Positions 7,725-17,047 are shown, counted from the first letter of the stretch. The stretch is 64,000 nt of DNA from Streptomyces rugosispiralis (GCF_024505145.1 NZ_JANIAA010000001.1:372001-436000); one strand, 5' to 3'. The notes: generated by a model from the letters alone, not told the origin. Made by a program: numbers and translations.

Positions 7725-8702
7725 ATGGCCACACTCAACGAAAGCCGCGCCTCCGAGGCCGCCGCCGCGCCCGCCACCGCGTCCGCGGGCGGCGAGGCCG
7801 TCCATACCCCGCGGCGCACGAACCGCGCCCGGTCGTCGTCGGGCCGGCGCCGCTGGCTGGGGCTGGTGTACCTGGCCCCCGCACTGCTGATCTACGCATG
7901 CGTGGTGCTGCTGCCGGCCGGGCAGGGGGTGAATCTGTCCTTCTACCACTGGGACGGAATCACGGCGGCCACCTGGGCGGGAGTGGAGAACTACACCGAC
8001 TTCTTCACCGACCCGACGCTGCGCCAGGCGGTCGGCCACACCCTGTTCTTCATCGTCTTCTTCTCCTTCCTGCCGGTCGTCCTGGGGATGACGAGTGCGG
8101 CACTGACCGCGCGCAAGGACACCCGCGGTGCCGGGGTCTACCGCTGGATCATCTTCCTTCCCCAGGTGCTCACCCCGGCCGTCGTCGCGGTGGTGTGGAA
8201 GCAGATCTACGCCCCGGACGGGCCCCTCAACAGCGTCCTCAGCGCCTTCGGCCTGGGCGGGCTGACCCGTGGCTGGCTGGGCGACTTCGCCTGGGCGCTG
8301 CCCGCCCTCGGCCTGGCCGGAACCTGGGGGGCGTTCGGGCTGTGCATGGTGCTGTTCGCCGCCGGAGCACAGAACATCCCGAACGAGCTCTACGACGCCG
8401 CGCGCATGGACGGGGCGGGCCCGCTGCGCGAGTTCTTCACGGTGACCCTGCCGGGCCTGCGCGGACAGCTCGCCGTGGCGCTGACGCTCACCCTGCTCGG
8501 CGCGATCAGGGTCTTCGACATCGTCTGGCTCACCACCAAGGGTGGCCCGGGAACATCCACCATCACCCCCAGCGTGGTGCTCTACAAGCGGGCCTTCAGC
8601 AATCCGGACGTCGGCGCGGCCTGCGCCATCGGCGTGGTACTTGCAGTGGTCGCGCTGATCGTGTCGCTGGCCGTGGTCAAGCTCTCCGAAGGTGACGACT
8701 GA
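7725..8702 (+). CDS. ABC sugar transporter permease (MalF type)
   Basis: A 325-residue inner-membrane permease. After a basic N-terminal tail of about 45 residues come six predicted membrane spans, and the cytoplasmic EAA loop appears as ELYDAARMDGAGPLREF. It pairs with the next gene, whose ATG overlaps this stop by one base (TGATG). The pair would form the channel for the sugar delivered by the lipoprotein encoded upstream. Confidence 0.9.
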   Translation: MATLNESRASEAAAAPATASAGGEAVHTPRRTNRARSSSGRRRWLGLVYLAPALLIYACVVLLPAGQGVNLSFYHWDGITAATWAGVENYTDFFTDPTLRQAVGHTLFFIVFFSFLPVVLGMTSAALTARKDTRGAGVYRWIIFLPQVLTPAVVAVVWKQIYAPDGPLNSVLSAFGLGGLTRGWLGDFAWALPALGLAGTWGAFGLCMVLFAAGAQNIPNELYDAARMDGAGPLREFFTVTLPGLRGQLAVALTLTLLGAIRVFDIVWLTTKGGPGTSTITPSVVLYKRAFSNPDVGAACAIGVVLAVVALIVSLAVVKLSEGDD

Positions 8703-9514
8703 TGATCTCCACGCGGGAAAAGGTTTTCAACTACGCCTTTCTGACCCTGCTCGCCGCCGCGGTGCTCTTCCCGGTGATCTGGACCCTGGGCGTCGCGGTG
8801 AGCCCCGAGATCACCGGGTCGGTGGACCTCGGTCATATGCGGTGGTCCAACTTCGCCGATGCCTGGCAGCAGGCCGGCCTCACGCAATATCTGAAGTCCA
8901 GCCTGATCATCACCGGTACGGCGGTGGCCATCTCGACCGCGCTGGCGATCCTCAGCGGCTACGCCTTCGGAGTGCTGGGCGTGGTGGGGGAAAAGCTGCT
9001 CTTTCCGCTGCTGCTCTTCGGGATCATGATCCCCCTGGAGGCGATCGTCGTCCCGATGTACTACGACTTCCAGTCGCAGGGACTGACCGACACCTACCAG
9101 GGCATCATCCTCGCCCATGTGGGCACGGGAGTGAGCTTCGGCGCGTTCTGGATGCGCGCGGCCTTCCGCACGGTGCCCTCCAGCATCGGCGAGTCGGCTC
9201 AGGTGGACGGCGCCGGCACCTGGACCGCGCTGTGGCGGATCTATCTGCCGATCTCCCGGCCCGCGATCGTCACCTTCGTCCTGCTCAACTTCATGTGGAC
9301 CTGGAACGACTACTTCCTCTCCCTGATCCTGGTCTCCGATCCGGCTCACCAGCCGATGACGCTGGGCCTGGGCGCCTTCTCCGGCCGCTATCTGGTGCAC
9401 GTCAACCTGCTCGCGGCGGCGGCGGTGCTGATCTCCGTCCCGGTCGTGGGCCTGTATGTGTTCTGTCAGCGGCAGTTCATCCGCGGCATGCTCTCCGGCG
9501 CGGTCAAGGGCTGA
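8702..9514 (+). CDS. ABC sugar transporter permease (MalG type)
   Basis: A 270-residue partner permease with six predicted spans. The EAA loop is GESAQVDGAGTWTALWRIYLP, followed by the family-typical NFMWTWNDYF before the last spans. Start and stop are fixed by the one-base overlap with the MalF-type gene. The GH3 gene follows after 98 bases that are unusually AT-rich for this window. Confidence 0.9.
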   Translation: MISTREKVFNYAFLTLLAAAVLFPVIWTLGVAVSPEITGSVDLGHMRWSNFADAWQQAGLTQYLKSSLIITGTAVAISTALAILSGYAFGVLGVVGEKLLFPLLLFGIMIPLEAIVVPMYYDFQSQGLTDTYQGIILAHVGTGVSFGAFWMRAAFRTVPSSIGESAQVDGAGTWTALWRIYLPISRPAIVTFVLLNFMWTWNDYFLSLILVSDPAHQPMTLGLGAFSGRYLVHVNLLAAAAVLISVPVVGLYVFCQRQFIRGMLSGAVKG

Positions 9515-9612
9515 GACATCGGCCCGTTATAAAACATATGAAACACAGAGGAATTCACCTCTTTACCGCGAATGGTTACTTGATGAATGGCTTTCAACGA
9601 GGAGGTGCCCTG

Positions 9613-12039
9613 GTGGCACAGGCGGAGCGGGCCCGCGAGGCGGTCGTCGAAACGGCCCTTGCCAGGCTCGATCTGAACGCGAAGGCCCGGCTCCTGGCCG
9701 GACAGGACAGGTGGTCCCTGCCCGCGCTCCCCCAGATCGGTCTGAAGTCCCTGGTCATGTCCGACGGCCCGATCGGGGTGCGCGGTGTGCGCTGGGCCGC
9801 CGACGACCCGTCGATCGCCCTGCCGTCCCCGACCGCGCTCGCCGCGACCTGGGACCAGGACCTGGCCCGCCGCGCCGGCGTCCTGCTCGCCCAGGAGGCC
9901 CGTCGCAAGGGCGTGCACGTCCTGCTCGCCCCCACCGTCAACCTGCACCGCTCCCCGCTCGGCGGCCGCCACTTCGAGGCCTACAGCGAGGACCCGTACC
10001 TGACCGGCGTCATCGGCGCCGGCTATGTGAACGGCGTCCAGTCCGGCGGCGTCGGCACCACAGTCAAGCACTTCGTCGCCAACGACGCCGAGACCGAACG
10101 CTTCACCGTGGACAACCTGATCTCCGAGCGTGCCCTGCGCGAGCTGTACCTGGCTCCCTTCGAGTTCATCGTCGGGAATGCCCGCCCCTGGGGCATCATG
10201 ACCGCCTACAACGCGGTCAACGGCACGACGATGACCGAACACCGCCGCCTGGTGAACGAGGTCCTGCGCGCCGAATGGGGCTTCGACGGCTTCAATGTCT
10301 CCGACTGGACGGCTGCCCGGTCGACGAAGGACGCCGTCGAGGGCGGCCTCGACGTCGCCATGCCCGGCCCGACGACGGTCTACGGCGACGCCCTCGCCCA
10401 GGCGGTACGGGACGGCCGGGTCGAGGAGACCACGGTCGACGACGCCGTACGCAACGTGCTGCGGCTCGCCGCCCGCGTCGGCATCCTGGAGGGCGCGAAC
10501 CCCGTCGTCACCGACCTGCCGGACCTCATCGACGGCGAGGACCTGGCCCGCGAGATCGCCCACCGCTCCTTCGTCCTGGTCCGCAACGAGCGGGAAGCCC
10601 TGCCGCTGAAGCCCGGCACGGTGGCGCTGATCGGTGCCGCCGCCCGCGACGCCCGTGTCCTCGGGGGCGGCTCCGCCACCGTCTTCCCCTCCCGGGTCGT
10701 CTCCCCGCTCGACGGCCTCACCGCCGCCCTCCCCGAGGGCACCCTCAGCTACGCCGTCGGCGCCGATCCCAGCACCGAACCCGCCGTCGCCGGCCAGGGC
10801 TTCGAGCTGCGCGCCGTCTGCCGGGGCGCCGACGGTGCGGTCCTCGGCGCCCGTGGCGTCCCCGACGGGCAGATCCACTGGAACGGTTCGGACCTCCCCG
10901 AGGGCGTCACCCCCGAAGCCCTCCACACCATCGAGCTCACCGGCACCTTCACCCCGCGCGAGACCGGCCCGCACACCTTCGGCATCAAGGGGATCGGCGC
11001 GTTCCGGCTCAGCGTCGACGGCACCACGTGCTACGACGACATCCAGCGCCTCGACAACGACGACCCCTTCGCGGGGATCTTCGACGCCCCGGTGCCCCGC
11101 GCCGAGGCCGAACTCACCGCCGGCGAACCCGTCGAGGTCTCCCTCGTCCACGACGTCGCGGTGTCCGGGGACGAGGCCCTCATGAGGGACATCACCTTCG
11201 CCCTCGCCCACCAGGGGCCGCGGCGCGACCCCGATGAGCTGATCGCGGAGGCCGTCGAGGCCGCCCGCGCCGCGGACACCGCCGTGGTCGTCGTCGCCAC
11301 CACCGACCGGGTCGAGTCGGAGGGCTTCGACCGGACCGATCTGCGTCTCCCCGGACGCCAGGACGATCTCGTCCGCGCCGTCGCCGCCGCCAATCCCCGC
11401 ACCGTCGTGATCGTCAACTCCGGCTCCCCGGTGGAGCTTCCGTGGCGGGAGGAGGTCGCCGCCGTGCTGCTGAGCTGGTTCCCCGGCCAGGAGGCCGGCG
11501 CTGCCCTGGCCGACGTGCTCACCGGCGCCCGGGAACCCGGCGGCCGGCTCCCCACCACCTGGGGCTCCCTCGACGATGCCCCGGTGACCCAAGTGGTCCC
11601 GGAGGCCGGTGAACTTCCCTACTCCGAGGGCGTGTTCATCGGCTACCGAGCCTGGGAGAAGGAGGGCCGCACCCCGGCCTACGCCTTCGGACACGGGCTC
11701 GGCTACACCCACTGGACCTACGAGTCCGTCGAGTCCAACGGCACCACGGCGACCGTCCGCCTCCGCAACTCCGGTGAGCGCGCGGGCCGCGAGGTCGTCC
11801 AGGTGTACCTCTCCCCCAGCGAGCCGGACGCCGAGCGACCCGCCCGCTGGCTGGCCGGCTTCGCCGGTGTCGAGGCCGGGCCCGGCGAGAGCGCCGAGGT
11901 CACCATCGGCCTCCCGCGGCGCGCCTTCGAAACATGGGACGAGAAGACCAGCACGTGGTCCCTGGTGAACGGTTCGTACGAGATCGAGGTGGGCCGCTCG
12001 ATCATGGACCGTCGCCTGACGACGACGATCAACGTCTGA
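9613..12039 (+). CDS. GH3 family beta-glucosidase with PA14 insert
   Basis: An 808-residue glycoside hydrolase family 3 enzyme without a signal peptide. It has an N-terminal (beta/alpha)8 domain with the nucleophile aspartate in FNVSDWTA and an alpha/beta sandwich with the likely acid/base in ESEGFDRTDL. A PA14-like insert lies between them (around TGTFTPRETGPHTFGIKG), and a fibronectin-type domain ends the protein. The frame is open far upstream, but GAGGAGGT at 9599-9606 is six bases before the GTG at 9613, which fixes the start. It probably cleaves imported beta-linked oligosaccharides in the cytoplasm. Confidence 0.9.
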   Translation: MAQAERAREAVVETALARLDLNAKARLLAGQDRWSLPALPQIGLKSLVMSDGPIGVRGVRWAADDPSIALPSPTALAATWDQDLARRAGVLLAQEARRKGVHVLLAPTVNLHRSPLGGRHFEAYSEDPYLTGVIGAGYVNGVQSGGVGTTVKHFVANDAETERFTVDNLISERALRELYLAPFEFIVGNARPWGIMTAYNAVNGTTMTEHRRLVNEVLRAEWGFDGFNVSDWTAARSTKDAVEGGLDVAMPGPTTVYGDALAQAVRDGRVEETTVDDAVRNVLRLAARVGILEGANPVVTDLPDLIDGEDLAREIAHRSFVLVRNEREALPLKPGTVALIGAAARDARVLGGGSATVFPSRVVSPLDGLTAALPEGTLSYAVGADPSTEPAVAGQGFELRAVCRGADGAVLGARGVPDGQIHWNGSDLPEGVTPEALHTIELTGTFTPRETGPHTFGIKGIGAFRLSVDGTTCYDDIQRLDNDDPFAGIFDAPVPRAEAELTAGEPVEVSLVHDVAVSGDEALMRDITFALAHQGPRRDPDELIAEAVEAARAADTAVVVVATTDRVESEGFDRTDLRLPGRQDDLVRAVAAANPRTVVIVNSGSPVELPWREEVAAVLLSWFPGQEAGAALADVLTGAREPGGRLPTTWGSLDDAPVTQVVPEAGELPYSEGVFIGYRAWEKEGRTPAYAFGHGLGYTHWTYESVESNGTTATVRLRNSGERAGREVVQVYLSPSEPDAERPARWLAGFAGVEAGPGESAEVTIGLPRRAFETWDEKTSTWSLVNGSYEIEVGRSIMDRRLTTTINV

Positions 12040-12059
12040 CCCGGGACACCCCCAGATAC

Positions 12060-12097
12060 GTGCCCCGGCCCGGGACCTGACGCCCGAGCCGGGGCAC
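12060..12097. terminator. hairpin terminator after the GH3 gene
   Basis: A perfect 10-bp GC stem, GTGCCCCGGC (12060-12069) with GCCGGGGCAC (12088-12097), stands between the converging GH3 and LysR genes. It could act in both directions. Confidence 0.7.
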
Positions 12098-12138
12098 CTG
12101 CCCAGGACGGCGGGGGCCTTCCGTCGTCGCCGCGTCCG

Positions 12139-13032
12139 TCACCGACCGGTGGGGCCCGGACGCTCCCGGCACAGGTCGATGAACCGGTCCACCGACGCGT
12201 GCCCCGCCCGCGGCCGCCACGCCACCACCAGCGTGGTGGTCGGGACGGGCTCGACGAACCGCCGCACGCACACCCCGGGCGGGCAGAGCTTCCGCGCCCG
12301 GTGCTCGTCCAGTACGGCGATGCCGGCACGGCCCGCGACCTCACGCAGGATGTGCTCGGCGTCGGGCTGTTCCAGGACCACCCGCTGGGGTCGGTCGCCC
12401 CAGATCTGCCGCCGGATCTCGTCGTGGAACCCCGGCCCCTGCGCTCTGGGCCAGTGAACCAGCGGCAGCCCGATCACCTCGTCCGGCGAGACGCGTTCCC
12501 GGGCCGCCAGCGGGTGGTCGTCGGCCATCGCCACCACCAGCTCCTCCGCGGCGACGACCAGCGACTCCACCGTGCGGTGGCGCACCGCCGCCCGCACGAA
12601 CGCCACGTCCACCTGGTCCGCTTCGAGGAGTTCCAGGTTCCGGCTCGTCCACGCGGTGGACAGGGACAGCCGAACCCCCGGGTAACGCACGCGGAACCGT
12701 TCCACCAGTTCGTGCATGTTCAGATCGGCACCGGAGCGGGTGTAGGCCACCCGCAGCACTCCGGTGGGCTGCTCCGCCGCCGCCCGAACCCGTTCGACAC
12801 ACAACCTGGACTCGGCGAGCACCCGCTCGCCATGCTCGCGCAGAACTTCACCGGCCGCGGTGAGGGTGATCGACTTGGTGCCCCGGTGGATCAGCGGTGT
12901 GCCGAGTTCCTGCTCCAGAACCTTGATCTGCTGTGAGAGGCCCGGCTGCGAAATGTACAGTTCCTCGGCCGCCCGGCCGAAATGGAGCACCCGCGCGAGC
13001 ACCAGGAAGTACTCCAGTCGCCGCAGGTCCAC
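12139..13032 (-). CDS. LysR family transcriptional regulator
   Basis: A 297-residue regulator, the normal length for the family. The helix-turn-helix fills residues 1-60 (LHFGRAAEELYISQPGLSQQ), followed by the two-lobed effector-binding domain (from about 90 to the end). The frame extends to 13137, but the GTG at 13030-13032 begins exactly at VDLRRLEYF, the usual LysR opening. It is divergent from phnD with 222 bases between them. LysR proteins usually act on the divergent neighbour, but that is inference here. Confidence 0.85.
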   Translation of the reverse strand: MDLRRLEYFLVLARVLHFGRAAEELYISQPGLSQQIKVLEQELGTPLIHRGTKSITLTAAGEVLREHGERVLAESRLCVERVRAAAEQPTGVLRVAYTRSGADLNMHELVERFRVRYPGVRLSLSTAWTSRNLELLEADQVDVAFVRAAVRHRTVESLVVAAEELVVAMADDHPLAARERVSPDEVIGLPLVHWPRAQGPGFHDEIRRQIWGDRPQRVVLEQPDAEHILREVAGRAGIAVLDEHRARKLCPPGVCVRRFVEPVPTTTLVVAWRPRAGHASVDRFIDLCRERPGPTGR

Positions 13033-13147
13033 GCCCGGAACATTACACGGGCCCGACCGTGGTCGCAGCCGGCGGGAACGGCCGCGGAACCGGCTCTTCC
13101 GTCGGCACCCCGCTTGTGCAACCAACTCACGCATCACATCCGAGGTT

Positions 13148-13169
13148 GTTCAGCGGATCTTCACTTGGT
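13148..13169 (+). promoter_or_regulatory. candidate PHO box upstream of phnD
   Basis: Two 11-base direct repeats, GTTCAgcggat and CTTCActtggt, start 11 bases apart, matching the organisation of Streptomyces PhoP sites. A weaker GACTCACCCCC unit starts at 13181, another 22 bases on. The position, about 90 bases before phnD, fits induction on phosphate starvation. TTCACTTG is shared with the promoter region at 16999-17006. Confidence 0.45.
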
Positions 13170-13254
13170 GGCGCGGGGGGACTCACCCCCGGTACTGAGG
13201 CTTACGGCACCGCCGGCGGTGTCCCGCCGCCCAGAACCCGTAAGGACCATCCTC

Positions 13255-14196
13255 ATGTCACGCCCCCTGCGCCCGTCCGCGCTCGCCGCCGCCGCCCTGC
13301 TGCCGCTCGTGCTGACCGCCTGCGGCTCCAGCGCCGCCGGTGACTCCTCCTCCGGCAAAGAGGACCCCGGCACTCTCACGATGGCGATCATTCCCTCCGA
13401 GGATGCCAACTCGACGGCCCAGCACTACAAGCCGCTCGTCAAGCTGATCGAGGACGAGACCGGCAAGAAGGTCGTGCTGCAGAAGGCGACGAACTACGCC
13501 GCCGTGATCGAGGCCCAGCGGGCGCACAAGGCCCAGATCGCGGTCTACGGACCGCTGTCGTACGTGGTCGCCAAGAAGAGCGGTGTGGGTGTGGAGCCGA
13601 TCGCCCGGCAGCTCCTCACCAAGGGCGGCACCCCCGGCTACTGGTCGTACGGCATCACCCGCGGCGGGAACAAGGACATCAGCGGTCTGTCCGACTTCAA
13701 GGGCCATAAGGTGTGCTTCGTCGACGAGAACTCCACGTCCGGCTATCTGTACCCGCGCGCCGGGCTGAAGAAGGCCGGGGTGAAGGACGACTCGTACACC
13801 AAGGTGATGGCGGGCGGCCACGACGCCTCGGCGCTCTCGGTGGCCCATGGGGACTGCGACGCGGGCTTCGCGGACAACACCATGGTCGACCAGCTGCTGA
13901 TCCAGAAGGGCAAGCTGAAGAAGGGCGACCTGAAGGTGGTGTGGAAGTCGCCGCTCATCCCCAGCTCCCCGGTCGCGGTCTCCACCGACCTCAGCGGCAC
14001 ACTGCGCCGGCAGCTCGCCGACGTCTTCACCAAGAAGGCCAATGCCGACTATCTGAAGTCCAAGGGGTACTGCAAGGGCGACGGCTGCTTCATCTACGGC
14101 TACTGGGGTTACGTCCCGGTCAAGGACTCCGACTACCAGACCGTTCGCGATGTGTGCGCCACCACCGGGGACCCGCAGTGCAAGGCCGGCTCATGA
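13255..14196 (+). CDS. phnD: phosphonate ABC transporter substrate-binding lipoprotein
   Basis: A 313-residue PhnD-family binding protein. The signal peptide ends in the lipobox VLTAC (cysteine at about 22). The domain starts at LTMAIIPSEDAN, and family landmarks include AQIAVYGPLSYV, the DENSTSGYLYP ligand-binding segment and the HDASALSVAHGDCDAGF loop. AAGGA precedes the ATG. The stop overlaps the ATPase start by four bases (ATGA). It captures phosphonate, phosphite or phosphate esters outside the membrane for the PhnC/PhnE importer. Confidence 0.92.
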   Translation: MSRPLRPSALAAAALLPLVLTACGSSAAGDSSSGKEDPGTLTMAIIPSEDANSTAQHYKPLVKLIEDETGKKVVLQKATNYAAVIEAQRAHKAQIAVYGPLSYVVAKKSGVGVEPIARQLLTKGGTPGYWSYGITRGGNKDISGLSDFKGHKVCFVDENSTSGYLYPRAGLKKAGVKDDSYTKVMAGGHDASALSVAHGDCDAGFADNTMVDQLLIQKGKLKKGDLKVVWKSPLIPSSPVAVSTDLSGTLRRQLADVFTKKANADYLKSKGYCKGDGCFIYGYWGYVPVKDSDYQTVRDVCATTGDPQCKAGS

Positions 14197-15050
14197 CGGC
14201 CCCCGGCCCCCGGGCCGAGACCCCGGCCGGGCCGGAGCGTGCGCAGCCGGTGATCCGGCTCACCGGCCTCACCAAGCGGTTCGGCAGCGGCCCCGACGCC
14301 CGGACCGCTCTCGACCAGATCTCCTTCGACGTCACGGGCGGTGAGGTGGTCGCGCTCCTGGGCCTGTCCGGCTCCGGGAAGTCCACCCTCCTCGCCCAGC
14401 TCAACGGGTTGCGGCGGCCCACCTCCGGCACCGGCACCGTGCTCGGCACCGACCTGGCTCGCACCGGCGACGCCGGACTGCGGGAGCTGCGCCGCCGTAT
14501 CGGGTTCGTCTTCCAGCAGTTCCACCTGGTGGGCCGGCTCACGGTCCTGGAGAACGTCTGCACCGGGGCGCTCGGTTCGCTGCGCGGCCCCCGGCTCGGC
14601 CTGTTCACCTACCCGCGCTCGATCCGCGAGCGCGCCTTGGACGGGCTGGAGCGGGTAGGCCTCGCCGGGCACGCCTTCCAGCGGGCCGACACCCTCTCCG
14701 GCGGCCAGCAGCAGCGCGTCGCCGTGGCCAGATCCCTGATGCAGCGTCCCGAGCTGCTGCTCGCGGACGAGCCCGTGGCCTCGCTCGACCCCGAGTCCTC
14801 CGCCCAGATCATGCGGCTGCTCAGGGACGTCGCCGACCAGGGCCGCCTCACCGTCCTGTGCAGCCTGCACCAGGTGGATGTGGCCCTCTCCTGGGCCGAC
14901 CGGATCATCGGCCTGCGCCAGGGCCGGGTGGTGATGGACCTCACCACACGCGACATCGACCGCGCCGAGGTGATGCGGCTGTACACCGAGGTCGGCGCGG
15001 ATCCGGCACCCCTCCCCGCGACGGTCGCGCCATCCACGGGAACGAGGTGA
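14193..15050 (+). CDS. phnC: phosphonate ABC transporter ATPase
   Basis: A 285-residue ABC ATPase. Walker A is GLSGSGKST (57-65), the Q-loop is FVFQQFHL, the signature is LSGGQQQR and Walker B is LLLADEP. The loop after the Q-loop (TVLENVCTGALGSL) is characteristic of PhnC. It energises the fused PhnE permease. It overlaps phnD by four bases and is separated from phnE by three. Confidence 0.92.
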   Translation: MTAPGPRAETPAGPERAQPVIRLTGLTKRFGSGPDARTALDQISFDVTGGEVVALLGLSGSGKSTLLAQLNGLRRPTSGTGTVLGTDLARTGDAGLRELRRRIGFVFQQFHLVGRLTVLENVCTGALGSLRGPRLGLFTYPRSIRERALDGLERVGLAGHAFQRADTLSGGQQQRVAVARSLMQRPELLLADEPVASLDPESSAQIMRLLRDVADQGRLTVLCSLHQVDVALSWADRIIGLRQGRVVMDLTTRDIDRAEVMRLYTEVGADPAPLPATVAPSTGTR

Positions 15051-15053
15051 GGC

Positions 15054-16832
15054 GTGTCCGCCATTGACCAGCGCCCCCCGCTCACCCCCACCGCCGAGTC
15101 CGGCCCGACCACCGTGCGCCGGACCCTGGCCCGTCCGGGTGTCCCGGGAGTGGCGGCCGGACTCGCCCTGCTGATCTGCCTGGCCGGTGGCGTCTGGGCC
15201 ATCACCGGTCTGCGCCTGAACATCGCCACCCTCATCGACAGCGCGGGCAACGCCGTCGATTTCTCCAGCCGGATGCTGCCGCTGGACTTCCCGCCCGCGC
15301 CGGAACTGCTGGGCCTGCTCTGGCAGACCCTGGCCGTCGTCATCGCGGGCACGGCCCTCTCGGTCGTGCTGAGCGTGCCGGTGGCTCTCCTCGCCGCCCG
15401 CAACACCACGCTCAACACGCCCTGCCGGGTGATGGCGCGGGCGGTCATCGTGCTGTGCCGCGCCGTGCCCGACGTCGTCTTCGCCATCGCCGCCTTCCGG
15501 GTGTTCGGCCTGGGCGGCATGACCGGTGTCGTGGCCCTCGGTGTGCACTCCGTCGGCATGGTCGGAAAGCTCACCGCGGACGCCGTCGAGCAGATCGACG
15601 AGGGCCCGCGCACCGCGCTCAGGGCGGCGGGCGCCGGCCGGCTCCAGCAGATCACCGGTGCCGTCCTCCCCCAGGTGCTGCCCTCCCTGGTGGCCACCGC
15701 CCTGCACCGCCTCGACATCAACCTGCGCGTATCGGTGGTGCTCGGTTTCGTCGGCGTCGGCGGCATCGGCTACAGCCTCGCCACCGCCGTCAACCGGCTC
15801 GACTACCAGCGGGCCATGGCACTCGCCCTCGTGGTGCTGCTGACGTGTTTCGCGTTCGAGTCGGTCTCCGGCGCCGTCCGGCGCACCCTGCTGCCGGAGG
15901 TGACCACCCGGTCCCGTCACTCGCGGTGGCGCGGCTGGGCGGCACGGAACACCGGAGTGAAGGCCGCACCGTCGGCCGTGGCCCGCGCGCCCGGCCACGC
16001 CCCGGCCGGCACCGCCGTGGCGGGTGGCGACGGAACGGCCGCCGTTCGCCCACGGACCGGCCCGCCGTGGAACGGGGCACGGGTGCGCCGTACGGTCTGG
16101 CTGACCCTGGCCCTGGCGCTCGTCGTGGCCTCCGCCGTACGGTCCGGCGTCTCCTGGCAGGCCCTGGCCCGCGCCACCGACTCCTTCCTGCCCACCCTCG
16201 GCGACTTCCTGCCGCCCGGCACCGCCGGAACCGGCGGCACACTCCTGGACGATCTGTGGGTCACATTGCAGATCTCGCTCGCCGGCACGCTGGTCGGCCT
16301 GGTGCCCGCCGTGCTGCTGGGCGTGCTGGCGGCGGGGAACGTGGTGGGGTCGCCGCGTGTGGCGCGGTTCTTCAGGACCGTGATCCTGTGTGTGCGGGGC
16401 GTTCCGGAACTCATCCTGGCCATCGTCCTCGTCGTGGTCACCGGCCTCGGCCCGGTGGCCGGGGCATTGGCACTCGGCATCGGGTCCATCGGGCTGCTCG
16501 GCAAGCTGGTGGCCGATTCGCTGGAGGAAGTGGAGCCAGGACCCGTCCGGGCCCTGCTGGCCACCGGCGCCCGGCGGCACCAGGTCTTCTTCGGCGCGAT
16601 CCTGCCACGTGCCTGGCCCGCCGTGCTCGGCCATGTGCTGTATCAGCTCGATGTCAACATCCGCTCGGCCACACTGCTCGGCATCGTGGGCGCGGGCGGC
16701 ATCGGCTACGACCTGCTCAACGCCGCCCGGGTCCTGGAGTTCGGCGTGGTGACCACCGTGGTCCTGATGGTCCTCGCCGTCGTGCTGCTGGTCGAGGGCC
16801 TCGCGGTGTGGGTGCGGAAGGTGTACGCCTGA
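15054..16832 (+). CDS. phnE: fused PhnE1-PhnE2 phosphonate permease
   Basis: A 592-residue protein containing two complete PhnE permease domains in one chain. Each half ends with the same family block: LDINLRVSVVLGFVGVGG in the first and LDVNIRSATLLGIVGAGG in the second. A linker of about 60 residues rich in Ala and Arg joins them. Most phn operons encode one PhnE or two separate ones. The fusion would fix a 1:1 stoichiometry of the channel halves. A long hairpin follows the stop. Confidence 0.92.
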   Translation: MSAIDQRPPLTPTAESGPTTVRRTLARPGVPGVAAGLALLICLAGGVWAITGLRLNIATLIDSAGNAVDFSSRMLPLDFPPAPELLGLLWQTLAVVIAGTALSVVLSVPVALLAARNTTLNTPCRVMARAVIVLCRAVPDVVFAIAAFRVFGLGGMTGVVALGVHSVGMVGKLTADAVEQIDEGPRTALRAAGAGRLQQITGAVLPQVLPSLVATALHRLDINLRVSVVLGFVGVGGIGYSLATAVNRLDYQRAMALALVVLLTCFAFESVSGAVRRTLLPEVTTRSRHSRWRGWAARNTGVKAAPSAVARAPGHAPAGTAVAGGDGTAAVRPRTGPPWNGARVRRTVWLTLALALVVASAVRSGVSWQALARATDSFLPTLGDFLPPGTAGTGGTLLDDLWVTLQISLAGTLVGLVPAVLLGVLAAGNVVGSPRVARFFRTVILCVRGVPELILAIVLVVVTGLGPVAGALALGIGSIGLLGKLVADSLEEVEPGPVRALLATGARRHQVFFGAILPRAWPAVLGHVLYQLDVNIRSATLLGIVGAGGIGYDLLNAARVLEFGVVTTVVLMVLAVVLLVEGLAVWVRKVYA

Positions 16833-16871
16833 CGCGACGCCTGGAGGCCGGTGGAGGCATGTGCCGACCCG

Positions 16872-16906
16872 GACGGCCCGCTCTGTCCCGGACAGAGCGG
16901 GCCGTC
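16872..16906. terminator. strong hairpin terminator after phnE
   Basis: A perfect 16-bp inverted repeat (16872-16887 with 16891-16906) with a three-base loop starts 40 bases after the phnE stop. It separates the transport operon from the regulator and the C-P lyase genes. Confidence 0.8.
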
Positions 16907-16983
16907 GTCGTTCCCCGTCCCGCCTCCCCTCCCGGGCCGCGCCGTCCACTCGACGCCGCCGGAACGCGGCCGGAAAGGCGAAA

Positions 16984-17047
16984 CAAGTGTTCCCTTTGTT
17001 CACTTGCGCGCCGGGGGCCGATGAGGTGCGGACACTTGTACGGACAA
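16984..17047. promoter_or_regulatory. candidate control region of the phn regulator
   Basis: Two elements are visible: CAAGTG (16984-16989) with CACTTG (17001-17006) as an inverted repeat, and TTGT-acgg-ACAA (17036-17047). The segment GTTCACTTGCG (16998-17008) also resembles one PHO-box unit and shares TTCACTTG with the phnD promoter. One may be the GntR autoregulatory operator and the other a PhoP site. Confidence 0.4.

Noticed and set aside
8692..9612. Long upstream extension of the GH3 open frame
   Set aside because: This part is out of frame with and overlaps the MalG-type permease. A perfect ribosome site at 9599-9606 sets the GH3 start at 9613.
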